Shown: positions 40,354 to 49,381 of the stretch, in pieces
How positions within the stretch are numbered: position 1 is the first letter of the stretch
How the letters are laid out: every line of letters begins with the position of its first letter
Assembly: GCF_001866665.1 (NCBI RefSeq)
Contig: NZ_MLYO01000035.1
Span: 124,001-188,000, forward strand
Direction of reading: 5' to 3'
Origin: Streptomyces monashensis
Lineage (GTDB): Bacteria; Actinomycetota; Actinomycetes; Streptomycetales; Streptomycetaceae
DNA: 64,000 nt
The notes under the pieces: generated by a model
Databases searched by the model: none
What the model was told of the DNA's origin: nothing
Seen by the model: only the letters and a program-made list of their open reading frames with translations
Program-made: the position numbers and the translations under genes

Positions 40354-41766
40354 TTGGCCGTCGCCCCAGCCGTCACCCCGCATCCGAAGACCCAGCGGGC
40401 CGCACAGGCCCCCACCGACGTCACCGTCGTCGACCCCGCGCTCGTCAGGCGTGCCGTGAAGGCGGCGGCGCTCGGCAACGCGATGGAGTGGTTCGACTTC
40501 GGCGTCTACAGCTACATCGCGGTCACCCTGGGCAAGGTCTTCTTCCCCTCCGGCAGCCCGACCGCGCAGTTGCTGTCGACGTTCGGCGCCTTCGCCGCGG
40601 CGTTCCTGGTCCGTCCGCTGGGCGGCATGGTCTTCGGTCCGCTGGGCGACCGGGTGGGCCGCCAGAAGGTCCTCGCCGTCACGATGATCATGATGGCGGC
40701 GGGCACGTTCGCCATCGGCCTGATCCCGTCGTACGGGTCGATCGGCGTGGGCGCGCCGCTGCTGTTGCTGGCCGCCCGTCTGGTGCAGGGCTTCTCGACG
40801 GGCGGCGAGTACGCGGGCGCGTCGACCTTCATCGCCGAGTACGCGCCCGACAAGCGGCGTGGCTTCTTCGGCAGCTGGCTGGAGTTCGGCACGCTGGCGG
40901 GCTACATCGGCGGCGCGGGCCTGGTGACGCTGATGACGGCACTGCTGTCGTCCGCCGACCTGCTGTCCTGGGGCTGGCGCATCCCGTTCCTGATCGCGGG
41001 TCCGATGGGCGTCATCGGCCTGTACCTGCGGATGCGGCTGGAGGAGACCCCGGCGTTCGCGGCCGAGGTCGAGAAGGCGGAGGCGCAGCGCCCGAAGGTG
41101 CCGCTGCGCGAGATGGTCGCGGGCCAGTGGAGGGCCCTGCTGCTGTGCGTGGGTCTGGTGCTGGTCTTCAACGTCACCGACTACATGCTGTTGTCGTACA
41201 TGCCGAGCTATCTGACGAGCGAGCTGAAGTACGACGAGACGCACGGGCTGCTGGTCGTGCTGGGCGTGATGGCCCTGATGATGATCGTCCAGCCGTTCGC
41301 GGGCGCGCTGAGCGACCGAGTGGGCCGCCGCCCGGTGATCGCGGCCGGTTGTGCGGGCTTCCTGCTCCTCTCCGTCCCCGCCCTGCTGCTGATCCGCCAG
41401 GGCAGCCTGCTCGCCGTCGCACTGGGCATGGGCGCCCTGGGCCTGCTCCTGGTCTGCTTCACGGCGGCCATGCCGGCCGCGCTGCCCGCGCTCTTCCCGA
41501 CCCGGGTGCGCTACGGCTCCCTGTCGATCGGCTTCAACGTGTCGGTGTCCCTGTTCGGCGGCACGACTCCGCTGGTGGTGACCGCGCTGATCGGGGCGAC
41601 GGGGAACATGATGATGCCCGCGTACTACATGATGGCCGCGGCCGTCGTGGGCGGGTTCGCGGTGTGGCGGATGTCGGAGTCGGCGGGCCGGCCGCTTCCG
41701 GGATCGGCGCCGGCGGTGGCGGGCCGGGAAGCGCCGACGATCTCCCGCTCGGCGCCTCTGTGCTGA
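40354..41766 (+). CDS. MHS-family MFS transporter (ProP/KgtP-like)
   Basis: 470 residues, 12 membrane segments. Hallmarks of the metabolite:H+ symporter family: GNAMEWFDFGVYSYIAVTLG in segment 1, FGPLGDRVGRQKVL (MFS motif A), RLVQGFSTGGEYAGASTFIAEYAP in segment 4, and GALSDRVGRRPV between segments 8 and 9. Such carriers take up osmoprotectants or dicarboxylates such as proline, betaine or 2-oxoglutarate. TTG 40354 was taken as the start with GAAAGG about 14 nt upstream; a shorter start is possible. It appears to be monocistronic or to run into the O-methyltransferase gene 50 nt on. Confidence 0.9.
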   Translation: MAVAPAVTPHPKTQRAAQAPTDVTVVDPALVRRAVKAAALGNAMEWFDFGVYSYIAVTLGKVFFPSGSPTAQLLSTFGAFAAAFLVRPLGGMVFGPLGDRVGRQKVLAVTMIMMAAGTFAIGLIPSYGSIGVGAPLLLLAARLVQGFSTGGEYAGASTFIAEYAPDKRRGFFGSWLEFGTLAGYIGGAGLVTLMTALLSSADLLSWGWRIPFLIAGPMGVIGLYLRMRLEETPAFAAEVEKAEAQRPKVPLREMVAGQWRALLLCVGLVLVFNVTDYMLLSYMPSYLTSELKYDETHGLLVVLGVMALMMIVQPFAGALSDRVGRRPVIAAGCAGFLLLSVPALLLIRQGSLLAVALGMGALGLLLVCFTAAMPAALPALFPTRVRYGSLSIGFNVSVSLFGGTTPLVVTALIGATGNMMMPAYYMMAAAVVGGFAVWRMSESAGRPLPGSAPAVAGREAPTISRSAPLC

Positions 41767-41816
41767 GACGATGACCCCGCAGGGGAAGCGCAGACACTCG
41801 GGAAAGGCAGCAGAGC

Positions 41817-42488
41817 ATGACCGGCTCGCAGCTCTGGGACGACGTCGACGACTACTTCATCAGCCAGCTCGCGCCCGACGACGAGGCGCTTCAGGCGGCC
41901 TTGCGGGAGAACGAGGCGGCCGGGCTGCCGGACATCGCCGTCACGGCCGCGCAGGCCAAGTTCCTCCAGCTCCTCGCGCAGTTGCAGGGCGCGCGCACCG
42001 TGCTGGAGATCGGCACGCTCGGCGGGTACAGCACGATCTGGCTGGCCCGGGCGCTGCCCGAGGACGGCCGGCTGGTCTCCCTGGAGTACAGCGCCAGGCA
42101 CGCCGAGGTCGCCGTGCGGAACATCGCCCGGGCGGGCCTGGACCGGGTCGCGGAGGTGCGGGTCGGCCCGGCCCTGGAGTCGCTGCCCAAGCTGGCCGAC
42201 GAGAACCCGCCCCCGTTCGACCTGGTCTTCATCGACGCCGACAAGGCCAACAACGCGCACTACGTGGAGTGGGCGCTGAAGCTCACCCGTGCGGGCAGCG
42301 TGATCGTGATCGACAACGTGGTGCGCGGCGGCCGGGTCGCCGACCCGGACAGCACCGATCCGGACGTGCTCGGCACCCGCGCCGCGATCGACCTGATCGC
42401 CACCCACCCCAGGCTGAGCGGTACGGCGGTCCAGACGGTCGGACGCAAGGGCTACGACGGGTTCGCGCTGGCCCGGGTGCTCGCCTGA
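41817..42488 (+). CDS. O-methyltransferase (Methyltransf_3/CCoAOMT type)
   Basis: 223 residues. Typical features: ALQAALRENEAAGLPDIAVT at the N-terminus, SAM motif VLEIGTLGGYSTIWLARALP (about residues 61-80), LVSLEYSARHAEVA, and the metal-binding FDLVFIDADKANNAHYVEW. These Mg2+-dependent enzymes methylate catechol-type hydroxyls; many bacterial homologues have broad substrate use. GGAAAGG lies upstream of the ATG. Possibly co-transcribed with the transporter gene before it. Confidence 0.92.
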   Translation: MTGSQLWDDVDDYFISQLAPDDEALQAALRENEAAGLPDIAVTAAQAKFLQLLAQLQGARTVLEIGTLGGYSTIWLARALPEDGRLVSLEYSARHAEVAVRNIARAGLDRVAEVRVGPALESLPKLADENPPPFDLVFIDADKANNAHYVEWALKLTRAGSVIVIDNVVRGGRVADPDSTDPDVLGTRAAIDLIATHPRLSGTAVQTVGRKGYDGFALARVLA

Positions 42489-42507
42489 GCCGCGCCCGGT
42501 GCCCGGC

Positions 42508-42900
42508 TCATGCCTCGTGGTAGAAGCCGACGTTGACGCTGCGCGGCGCGGTGCGGTCCTGGACGACGATCTCGCCGGACCCGCCGTGCGGCAGCCGTAC
42601 CGTCGCGCCGTAGCCGAGGGGCTGGCTGAACTCCCCCGACATCAGGCGCACTTCGGCGGACGGCTCGGCCTGTGAGCCGCGCAGCCAGGTCAGTTGCCAG
42701 CCGCCGTCCGGGGCACACACGAATTCCAGGTGCACGCGGGAGACGAACAGCCAGTCGTCGGGCGTGACCAGCGTGCACACCGCCGCGTCCCGGCCGACCC
42801 GGAGCGCGGCACCCGGCTCGCTCGGCGCCTCGGCCATCGTCATACCGGCCGTGGCGCCGGAGTCGGCCTCGGAGACGGTGGCCATGGTGAGTTCGAGCAC
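42508..42900 (-). CDS. Small FHA-domain-like protein
   Basis: 130 residues. After a short acidic N-terminus, the sequence ALRVGRDAAVCTLVTPDDWLFVSRVHLEFVC fits the GR...SR.H core of forkhead-associated domains, which bind phosphothreonine peptides. The rest is beta-rich (GGWQLTWLRGS, GYGATVRLPHGG). There is no partner kinase in the window. GTG 42900 has AGGGGGAA 8 nt upstream; longer in-frame extensions lack such a site. Divergent from the DUF1992 gene. Confidence 0.75.
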   Translation of the reverse strand: MLELTMATVSEADSGATAGMTMAEAPSEPGAALRVGRDAAVCTLVTPDDWLFVSRVHLEFVCAPDGGWQLTWLRGSQAEPSAEVRLMSGEFSQPLGYGATVRLPHGGSGEIVVQDRTAPRSVNVGFYHEA

Positions 42901-43027
42901 GTGCGTTCCCCCTGTGGTGTCCGTGCACGTCCGTGCACCATCCGTGCACGTCCACGCGACGAGGCCGGATCGGCCTGCCGCCGCATGATAGAACGCCCCG
43001 CCGGGGCGCGTCCGGCACAATGGAGTC

Positions 43028-43453
43028 ATGACCGAGCGAAAGCCACCGGGTGTGCCGTTCGACTCGTTTGTCGACAAGCAGATCCGTGACGCGCAGGGGC
43101 GCGGCGCGTTCGAGCGACTGCCGGGGGCGGGCGAGCCGCTGCCGAGCGAGGTCGACTCCACGTACGACGAACTGTGGTGGATCAAGCGGAAGTTGGCGCG
43201 TGAGGGCTTGTCCGTCCTGCCGCCCGCGCTCGCCCTCCGCAAGGAGGCCGAGGACGCCCTCGACGCGGCCTACGCGGCCCCTTCGGAGCGGATCGCCCGG
43301 AAGATCGTCGAGGACGTCAACGTCAAGATCAAGGACATGATGTTCAAGCCCCCGCCCGGCCCCCCGCTGGGCAGGAAGCAGTACGACGTCGAGGAGGTCG
43401 TACGGGAGTGGCACCGGCGGAGAGCGGGCCGCCAGGGGGTGCGGTTCCGCTAG
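43028..43453 (+). CDS. DUF1992 (DnaJC28-like) protein
   Basis: 141 residues. The DUF1992 motif is clear: FDSFVDKQIRDAQGRGAFERLPGAGEPLP, then DELWWIKRKLAREGLSVLPPALALRKEAE in two blocks. It is a short, mostly helical intracellular protein of unknown function, conserved from bacteria to the DNAJC28 C-terminal region. Probably leaderless: CACAAT (43016-43021) ends 6 nt before the ATG. Its 3' end overlaps the convergent SnoaL-like gene by 4 nt. Confidence 0.9.
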   Translation: MTERKPPGVPFDSFVDKQIRDAQGRGAFERLPGAGEPLPSEVDSTYDELWWIKRKLAREGLSVLPPALALRKEAEDALDAAYAAPSERIARKIVEDVNVKIKDMMFKPPPGPPLGRKQYDVEEVVREWHRRRAGRQGVRFR

Positions 43454-43863
43454 TCCGCGAAGCGGCGCAGGCCGGTGACCGACCAGACGGTCGCGATCCG
43501 TCCGTCCGTCACCTCCAGCAGGTCGATCCCGCTCTTTCGGAGACCGTCCGCCCCGGTCACGTGCCAGCAGCAGGCGACCCGGCCCAGCCCGGTGTCGACC
43601 AGCGGCGTGCCGTCCACGGCGTACACCAGGTCGGGCCGCTGCGCACGGAAGCCGGAGATCAGACCGACGATCCCGGCCGGGCCGTGGACCGCGTCGGTCG
43701 CCGCGCCCCGCTCGGGTTCGTTGGCGAAACGGATCCGGAAACCGGGCGCGAGGAAGGCCTCCGGGTCGCTGAAGTCGCCGTTCCACAGGGCGGTCCAGCG
43801 CTCGAAGAGGGCGATGCCGGTGGCGGGGGTGGGGGCGGCGGTCCGCCGCGTCGTTGTCGTCAT
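43450..43863 (-). CDS. SnoaL/NTF2-fold protein
   Basis: 137 residues: GIALFERWTALWNGDFSDPEAFLAPGFRIRF at the start, GPAGIVGLISGFRAQRPDLVY, and RKSGIDLLEVTDGRIATVWSV at the end make an NTF2-like cone typical of small polyketide-cyclase-like or uncharacterised proteins. The second of two nearby ATGs (43863) is used because GGAGG then lies 9 nt upstream. Function unknown. It lies 59 nt from the WYL regulator gene on the same strand, which may be its regulator. Confidence 0.82.
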   Translation of the reverse strand: MTTTTRRTAAPTPATGIALFERWTALWNGDFSDPEAFLAPGFRIRFANEPERGAATDAVHGPAGIVGLISGFRAQRPDLVYAVDGTPLVDTGLGRVACCWHVTGADGLRKSGIDLLEVTDGRIATVWSVTGLRRFAD

Positions 43864-43922
43864 GGGCATCAGCCTCCGCCCCGTCCGCGACACCCCCCTG
43901 TCGGTGATTGCCGTCACATCCG

Positions 43923-44645
43923 TCAGAGCACGGTGGCCGCGTCGAGGGGGACGACGTCCGAGCCGAGGGTGTCGAGGGCGGTGAGGTCCACGGCGCGGTG
44001 CGGGGCTCGCTCGTCCAGCGCCGTCGCGGCACGCACCCGGTCCAGCCGGAACCCGCGCGGCGCGTTCCGCAGCCGGCACCAGCCGGCCAGGTACCAGTGC
44101 TCCGTGCCGCCGAGGAACCCGAGCGGTTCGACGTCCCGCGCGGTGCGCCGGCCTGCCGCGTCGGCGTAGTCCAGCCGCAGCACCCGGCCCGCCGTCAGCG
44201 CCTCCCGCAGGGCGCGGGGCACCACCGGCCCGGCGGGAGGCGCCGGCCGGGTCGCCGGCACCAACAGCCGTACCCGCTCGGCCAGTTCGCCCGCCGCGCG
44301 ACGCTCCCGCTCCGGCATGACGGCCAGCACCTTGTGCAGCGCGCTGCGCGCGTCCACCGCGAACGGCGTGCCGTCCAGGGCGTGCAGTGCGACGGCCAGG
44401 GCGGTCGCCTCGGCCGGGGTGATGGTCAGCGGGGGCAGTGTGCGCTCCCGGTCCAGGACGTAGCCGCCGGTGCGGCCCGGTTCGGCGTGGATCGGCAGCC
44501 CGGACTGCTGCAGCGCGGCCAGGTCCCGCTCGATCGTACGGACACTGACCTCGAAGTGCCGGGCGAGCGCGCGGGCACTGCGGGGACGCGGGGCGGCGGC
44601 ACGCAGCTCCTCGACGAGGGCGTAGAGACGGTCGGTGCGGTTCAC
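43923..44645 (-). CDS. WYL-domain transcriptional regulator (HTH_11)
   Basis: 240 residues. The N-terminal HTH is RTDRLYALVEELRAAAPRP with SARALARHFEVSVRTIERDL, followed by LQQSGLPIHAEPGRTGGYVL. The C-terminal WYL-type region has RVLRLDYADAAGRR and HWYLAGWCRLRNAPRGFRLDR, the pocket region that in related proteins binds nucleotides or small ligands. Start GTG 44645 has no ribosome site and may be leaderless. Divergent from the acetyltransferase gene; the SnoaL-like gene downstream may be co-transcribed. Confidence 0.9.
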   Translation of the reverse strand: MNRTDRLYALVEELRAAAPRPRSARALARHFEVSVRTIERDLAALQQSGLPIHAEPGRTGGYVLDRERTLPPLTITPAEATALAVALHALDGTPFAVDARSALHKVLAVMPERERRAAGELAERVRLLVPATRPAPPAGPVVPRALREALTAGRVLRLDYADAAGRRTARDVEPLGFLGGTEHWYLAGWCRLRNAPRGFRLDRVRAATALDERAPHRAVDLTALDTLGSDVVPLDAATVL

Positions 44646-44718
44646 GGCAGACAGTGTGCGGTCCCCGTGCGGGAAAACCGGGCGGCGGGTGCGGCCGGCA
44701 CCGCCCACAATGACCGGC

Positions 44719-45216
44719 ATGACGTGGACCATCGCCCCCGAACCGTACGACTCGCCCGTCGCCGCCGCCCTGTGGCGGGCGTACTACACCGAGGTCAGCG
44801 ACCGCTGGTACCTGCTGCACGCGGGGCACCGCACCGACCCCGGCGAGCTGGAGCGGGAGATCGCGGCCGAGGCGGGGGCCGAACTCGCGGCGCCCACCGG
44901 CCAGTTGCTGGTCGGCTGGTGCGCGGGCGAGGCGGGCGGTTCGGCGGGGGTACGGCTGATCGACGCGGACACGGCCGAACTCACCCGGGTGTTCGTGCGC
45001 GAGCCACTGCGTGGCAGAGGCGGCGCCCCGCTGCTCGTGGCCGCCGCCGAGGACGCCGCCCGCGCCCTCGGGGCCCGGCGGATCGTCCTCGACACCCGCG
45101 ACGACCTGGTCGAGGCCCGCGCCCTGTACGCCCGCCTCGGCTACGCCGAGACCGCCCCGCACAACGACGACGCGTACGCCGAGCACTGGTTCCGCAAGGA
45201 GCTGGCCGTCAGCTGA
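44719..45216 (+). CDS. GNAT-family N-acetyltransferase
   Basis: 165 residues. The acetyl-CoA site is in LTRVFVREPLRGRGGAPLL (R/Q-x-x-G-x-G/A form), followed by IVLDTRDDLVEARALYARLGY, as in amino-acid or small-amine acetyltransferases. Start ATG 44719 fits a leaderless mRNA: CACAAT (44706-44711) ends 7 nt before it. An ATG at 44710 is an alternative with no ribosome site. It converges on the MFS-MarR gene with an 8-nt overlap. Substrate unknown. Confidence 0.88.
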   Translation: MTWTIAPEPYDSPVAAALWRAYYTEVSDRWYLLHAGHRTDPGELEREIAAEAGAELAAPTGQLLVGWCAGEAGGSAGVRLIDADTAELTRVFVREPLRGRGGAPLLVAAAEDAARALGARRIVLDTRDDLVEARALYARLGYAETAPHNDDAYAEHWFRKELAVS

Positions 45217-47260
45217 ACCCGGCCGCCGGCCGGCCCTGCGGTTGTTCGCGGGGCTGTTCGCGCGCGGAGCCGCACAGCTCGCCGGTGAGTTCCCTCACCA
45301 GCTCCGTCAGGTCGGTCGAGCGGTCCGGCTGCCACCAGTCGCCGAGGAGTTCGGCCAGGGACTCCTCGCGGGCCGCGGCCAGCCGGTCGGCGACCTGACG
45401 GCCGGTGTCGGTCAGGTACAGCTCCAGCCCCTCGCGCCCGGCGAGGCGCCGTTCCTCGACCTGGCGGGCGGCGGCGAGGACGACCTCCAGCGGGACGGGG
45501 CCGTGCTCGGCGAGCACGCAGGGTTCGACCGAGCCGTACCTGCGCGTGCGCAGCAGCAGCCAGCTCGCGGCGGGCAGCAGGTCGTAGCCGGCCCGTGCGG
45601 TGATCTTCTCGTAGATCTCCCGGCGGCCCTCGCGGGTACCGAGCACGGACAGGGCGCGGCAGCACTCGTCGTAGGAGGAACGCTCGACCGGGTTGGGCGC
45701 GAGGGTCTCGGAGACGTCCGGTGCGGTGACCGAGCCGCGCAGCGGATCCTCCTTCAGGAACCACGCCAGCAGGAAGCCGAGCAGGGCGACCGGGGCGGCG
45801 TAGAGGAAGACGTCCGTGATGGCGGAGGCGTACGCGTGCAGCGCGCCGGGGCGCAGTGCCGGTGGCAGTGCGGCGATGCCCCGCGGGTCGGACTTCAGGG
45901 CGTTCGCACTGGTGCCGGGTGGCAGCGGGACTCCCCGGAAGGCGGCGGTGAGTTTGTCGCCGAGGCGGCTCGCGAAGATCGTGCCGAAGATGGCCACGCC
46001 GAAGGAGGCGCCGATGGAGCGGAAGAAGGTAGCGCCGGAGGTGGCCACGCCCAGGTCCTCGTACGAGACCGCGTTCTGCACGATGAGGATCAGCACCTGC
46101 ATGACCAGGCCGAGGCCGAGACCGAAGACGAAGAAGTAGACGCTCATCACGGCGGTCGAGCTGTGCTCGGTGAGCCGGTGCAGCAGGAGCAGGCCGAGGG
46201 CGGTGACGGCGGTGCCGGTGACCGGGAACACCTTCCAGCGCCCGGTGCGGCTGACGATCTGTCCGGACACGGTCGAGGACAGCAGCAGGCCGAGCACCAT
46301 CGGCAGCATGTACACCCCGGACACGGTCGGCGAGACGCCGTGCACGACCTGGAGGAAGGTCGGCAGATAGGTCATCGCGCCGAACATGGCGAAGCCGACG
46401 ATGAAGCTGATCACGGCGGCGAGCGTGAAGGTGCGGATGCCGAACAGCTTGAGCGGCAGCACGGGTTCGGCGGCCCGGCGCTCGACGGCCACGAAGGCCA
46501 CGGCCAGCACCACGCCCAGCGCGGCGAGCCCGATGATCTGCGCCGAGGCCCAGGGCCAGGTCGTACCGCCGAGGGAGGCGACGAGGACCAGGCAGGTGGC
46601 GACGGCGGCGATCAGGAAGGTGCCGGCGTAGTCGATGACGTGGCGTTCGCCGCGGCGCGGCAGGCGCAGCGCGGTGGCGATCGCGGCGAGCGCGACGACA
46701 CCCACGGGGAGGTTGACGTAGAACACCCAGCGCCAGCTCAGATGCTCGGTGAGCAGCCCGCCGAGCAGCGGCCCGAGCACGCTGGTCGCGCCGAAGACGG
46801 CCCCGAACAGCCCCTGGTAGCGGCCGCGTTCGCGCGGCGGTACGAGGTCGCCGACGATCGCCATCGACAGCACCATCAGCCCGCCGCCGCCGAGGCCCTG
46901 GAGCGCGCGGAACCCGATCAGCTCGCCCATGTTCTGCGCCATGCCGCACAGCGCCGAGCCGATGAGAAAGATCACGATTGCCGTCTGGAACAACCGTTTC
47001 CGGCCGTACTGGTCGCCGAGCTTGCCCCACAGCGGGGTCGCGGCGGTCGAGGCCAGCAGATAGGCGGTGACCACCCAGGACAGGTGCTCCAGGCCGCCGA
47101 GATCGCTCACGATCGTCGGCAGCGCGGTCGAGACGATGGTCTGGTCGAGCGCGGCGAGCAGCAGTCCGAGCAGCAGGGCGCCGATCGGGACGAACACATT
47201 GCCGGGGACGTGTTCGCCGCCCTTCACGTCCATCGTCGTGCCGTGCGTGTCGAGGGTCAT
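45209..47260 (-). CDS. DHA2 MFS exporter fused to a MarR-like winged helix
   Basis: 683 residues. 14 membrane segments (about 24-520) with LDQTIVSTALPTIVSDLGG in segment 1, GKLGDQYGRKRLF and GPLLGGLLTEHLSWRWVFYVNLP (motif C region) mark a proton-driven multidrug exporter. The C-terminal 140 residues form a MarR/PadR-like winged helix: LLPAASWLLLRTRRYGSVEP, QVEERRLAGREGLELYLTDTGRQVADRL and ELVRELTGEL. A transporter carrying its own DNA- or ligand-binding domain is unusual. GGGAGG lies 5 nt before ATG 47260. Confidence 0.9.
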   Translation of the reverse strand: MTLDTHGTTMDVKGGEHVPGNVFVPIGALLLGLLLAALDQTIVSTALPTIVSDLGGLEHLSWVVTAYLLASTAATPLWGKLGDQYGRKRLFQTAIVIFLIGSALCGMAQNMGELIGFRALQGLGGGGLMVLSMAIVGDLVPPRERGRYQGLFGAVFGATSVLGPLLGGLLTEHLSWRWVFYVNLPVGVVALAAIATALRLPRRGERHVIDYAGTFLIAAVATCLVLVASLGGTTWPWASAQIIGLAALGVVLAVAFVAVERRAAEPVLPLKLFGIRTFTLAAVISFIVGFAMFGAMTYLPTFLQVVHGVSPTVSGVYMLPMVLGLLLSSTVSGQIVSRTGRWKVFPVTGTAVTALGLLLLHRLTEHSSTAVMSVYFFVFGLGLGLVMQVLILIVQNAVSYEDLGVATSGATFFRSIGASFGVAIFGTIFASRLGDKLTAAFRGVPLPPGTSANALKSDPRGIAALPPALRPGALHAYASAITDVFLYAAPVALLGFLLAWFLKEDPLRGSVTAPDVSETLAPNPVERSSYDECCRALSVLGTREGRREIYEKITARAGYDLLPAASWLLLRTRRYGSVEPCVLAEHGPVPLEVVLAAARQVEERRLAGREGLELYLTDTGRQVADRLAAAREESLAELLGDWWQPDRSTDLTELVRELTGELCGSAREQPREQPQGRPAAGFS

Positions 47261-47403
47261 GGAGACCTCCCGGAAGGCTCGGAATGCACCTTCTCCATCG
47301 TCGTCGGTGTGACCGGTTATGGCCTGTCGAGTCCCGCGTTTCAGACGGCGGATGCGGACAAGCTCCGCATAGTCTCGGAAGCTCGCAAGGGGAGGACGAA
47401 CAC

Positions 47404-48378
47404 ATGAGTGATTCCGCGAGTCCCGGGGGTCCGGAGGGTCCCGGGAGTCCCGAGGGCCGTACGTGCCCGCGGTGCGGGGCGCCGAGGGGCCTGGACCTGA
47501 GCCCGTCGTGCGACTGCACCGAGCGGGCGGCCGAGGCCCTGCGGGAGACGCGGACGGCCGAGGCGGCAGCGGCGGAGGACTTCGACCCGTTGCGCATCCG
47601 CCCGTACGTCGAGGTGGACGAGCCCGCGCAGACCGGCGCGGTGCCTCCGGTCGAGGCCACGCTGCCGCTGCGCCCGTTACCGGGGCCGAGCACGACGGAC
47701 CTGCGGATGTTCGAGGAGGGCGGGGCGGACGGCTCGGCCGCGGGGCGGCTCGCGCCGGGCGGGGCGCCACGGCGGCGGGCCCGGCGCACCGTCCTGCTGT
47801 CGGCCGCCGGCGCGGGCGTGGCGGTCGTGGCGGCGGCCGGCTTCGCGAGCGGGCTGTTCTCGTACGACACCCCGTCGTCCCGGGACCGTGCCGGCGCCCA
47901 GGAGGTCAGGGAGAGCGTCCCGGACGTGAGCACGCCGGCCTCGTCGTCCCCGCCGCCGGCGGATTCCCCGCCCGTGTCCCGCTCGCTGGTGCGTCCGTCC
48001 TCGGCCCCGCCGGCCCCGGCCCGATCGGCCACGCCGTCCGCGTCGCCGACCTCCAGGACCCCGTCCCCCACGGCGTCCCGCTCGCCCTCCCCCTCCGTGA
48101 CGGCCTCCGTGAGCGCGCAGACCACGCCCGCCGCCGCACCGGTGCTACGCCTTGGCGACAGGGGCCCGCAGGTCGCCGAACTCCAGGAGCGGCTGGGCCG
48201 GTTGAACCTGTACGACGACGGGGTCGACGGCGTCTTCACCCGTCCCGTGGAGGACGCGGTGCACACCTACCAGCTGGCCCGGGGCATCACCGGCGACCCC
48301 TACGGGGAGTACGGCCCGGCGACCCGGCAGCGCCTGGAGTCGGAGACGTCACAGCCGCAGCAGTCGTCGCAGCCGTGA
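47404..48378 (+). CDS. Membrane-anchored peptidoglycan-binding protein
   Basis: 324 residues. A zinc-ribbon-like N-terminus (CPRCGAPRGLDLSPSCDC, four Cys) is cytoplasmic, followed by one membrane segment near residues 135-155, a Ser/Pro/Thr-rich linker to about 240, then a PG_binding_1 domain (VLRLGDRGPQVAELQERLGRL, DGVDGVFTRPVEDAVHTYQ). It should link the membrane to the wall; the intracellular zinc ribbon suggests signalling, but no catalytic domain is present. GGGGAGGACG upstream of ATG 47404. Divergent from the MFS gene. Confidence 0.87.
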   Translation: MSDSASPGGPEGPGSPEGRTCPRCGAPRGLDLSPSCDCTERAAEALRETRTAEAAAAEDFDPLRIRPYVEVDEPAQTGAVPPVEATLPLRPLPGPSTTDLRMFEEGGADGSAAGRLAPGGAPRRRARRTVLLSAAGAGVAVVAAAGFASGLFSYDTPSSRDRAGAQEVRESVPDVSTPASSSPPPADSPPVSRSLVRPSSAPPAPARSATPSASPTSRTPSPTASRSPSPSVTASVSAQTTPAAAPVLRLGDRGPQVAELQERLGRLNLYDDGVDGVFTRPVEDAVHTYQLARGITGDPYGEYGPATRQRLESETSQPQQSSQP

Positions 48379-48609
48379 GGGCGGGCCGGGGGGCGTCGTC
48401 GGGACCAGGCCGGCCGTGGCGGTGGGGGGACGGCGCCTGCGGGCCGACCCCGAGCGGGGCCCGGCGCCTGCGGCCGCGAGGCGCAGGAGGGAGTCGACGA
48501 CCGGCGACAGCGCGGCCGGGGCGCCGCCGGGGAAGGGCGGGCCAGACCCCACGAGCCGGGATGTTCCAAGCGGCACCCTCTGGGGCCCGTCGGCTCCGGC
48601 CCGCCCGCG
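48379..48609. other. Intergenic region without a convincing gene
   Basis: GC-rich spacer with a short direct repeat (GGCGCCTGCGG near 48434 and 48470) and the dispersed repeat at 48555-48601. The open frames here lack start signals and family features. Confidence 0.4.
48555..48601. repeat. Dispersed 47-nt repeat, copy 2
   Basis: Partner of 6164-6210. Here it lies directly after the spacer and ends just before the HAD-phosphatase stop codon. Confidence 0.5.
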
Positions 48610-49278
48610 TCAGCCGATGTGCAGTCGGACGGTCCCGTCGGCGCCCGCCGCGACGCGTACGTGCGTGAGGTCGGGCACGGCCACGTCGGGCTCGTGCAGA
48701 CCGGCCCGGGGGCCGATGCCCACCACGGTCATCCCCGCGGCCCGCCCCGCCGCGATCCCGGCCCCGGAGTCCTCGAAGACCACGCAGTCGGCCGCGGCCA
48801 CGCCCAGTTCGGCGGCGCCCTTCAGGAAACCCTCGGGGTCGGGCTTGCTCGCGCCCACCGACTCGGCGGTGATCCGGACCTGCGGCAGCGGCAGCCCGGC
48901 GGCGTCCATGCGCGCGGTGGACAGCGCGACGTCCGCGGAGGTCACCAGGGCGTGCGGCAGACCGCGCAGGGCGGCCAGGAAGGCGCTCGCGCCGGGGATC
49001 TCGACCACGCCGTCCGTGTCGGCGGTCTCCTCGGCGAGCATGCGCGCGTTGTCGGCGAGGTTCTGCTCGACGGGCCGGTCGGGCAGCAGGACGGCCATGG
49101 AGGCGTGCCCCTGGCGGCCGTGGACGACCTTCATCACCTCGTCACCGGCCAGCCCGTGCCGCTCGGCCCAGCGCCGCCAGATGCGCTCGACCACGGCGTC
49201 CGAGTTGACGAGGGTGCCGTCCATGTCGAGCAGGAGGGCGCGGGCGGTGAGGACGGTGGGCGTGGCGGTGGCCGTCAT
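48610..49278 (-). CDS. HAD-superfamily sugar-phosphatase-like hydrolase
   Basis: 222 residues. HAD motifs: I LLLDMDGTLVNSD (nucleophile Asp about residue 18), II VTSADVAL, III KPDPEGFLKG with Lys, IV VVFEDSGAGIAAGRAAGM. The cap is helical (ERIWRRWAERHGL, HGRQGHASM), as in subclass IA enzymes acting on hexitol or sugar phosphates. GGAGC precedes ATG 49278. The promoter region has a TTTGT/ACAAA inverted repeat (49382-49420), consistent with sugar-dependent repression. Substrate not determined. Confidence 0.9.
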   Translation of the reverse strand: MTATATPTVLTARALLLDMDGTLVNSDAVVERIWRRWAERHGLAGDEVMKVVHGRQGHASMAVLLPDRPVEQNLADNARMLAEETADTDGVVEIPGASAFLAALRGLPHALVTSADVALSTARMDAAGLPLPQVRITAESVGASKPDPEGFLKGAAELGVAAADCVVFEDSGAGIAAGRAAGMTVVGIGPRAGLHEPDVAVPDLTHVRVAAGADGTVRLHIG

Positions 49279-49381
49279 CGGCAGCTCCAGGAACGAAGAG
49301 GATCCCCGTGGGGGAAGGGACCGGGAGGGACAAGCCCCGAAGGGACAAAGGAGCCCCGTCCGCCGGTCAGGGAAAACGGAC

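Noticed and set aside
45141..48266. 1041-codon open frame on the minus strand
   Set aside because: A frame shadow across the MFS and peptidoglycan-binding genes; Arg/Pro-rich and without domains.
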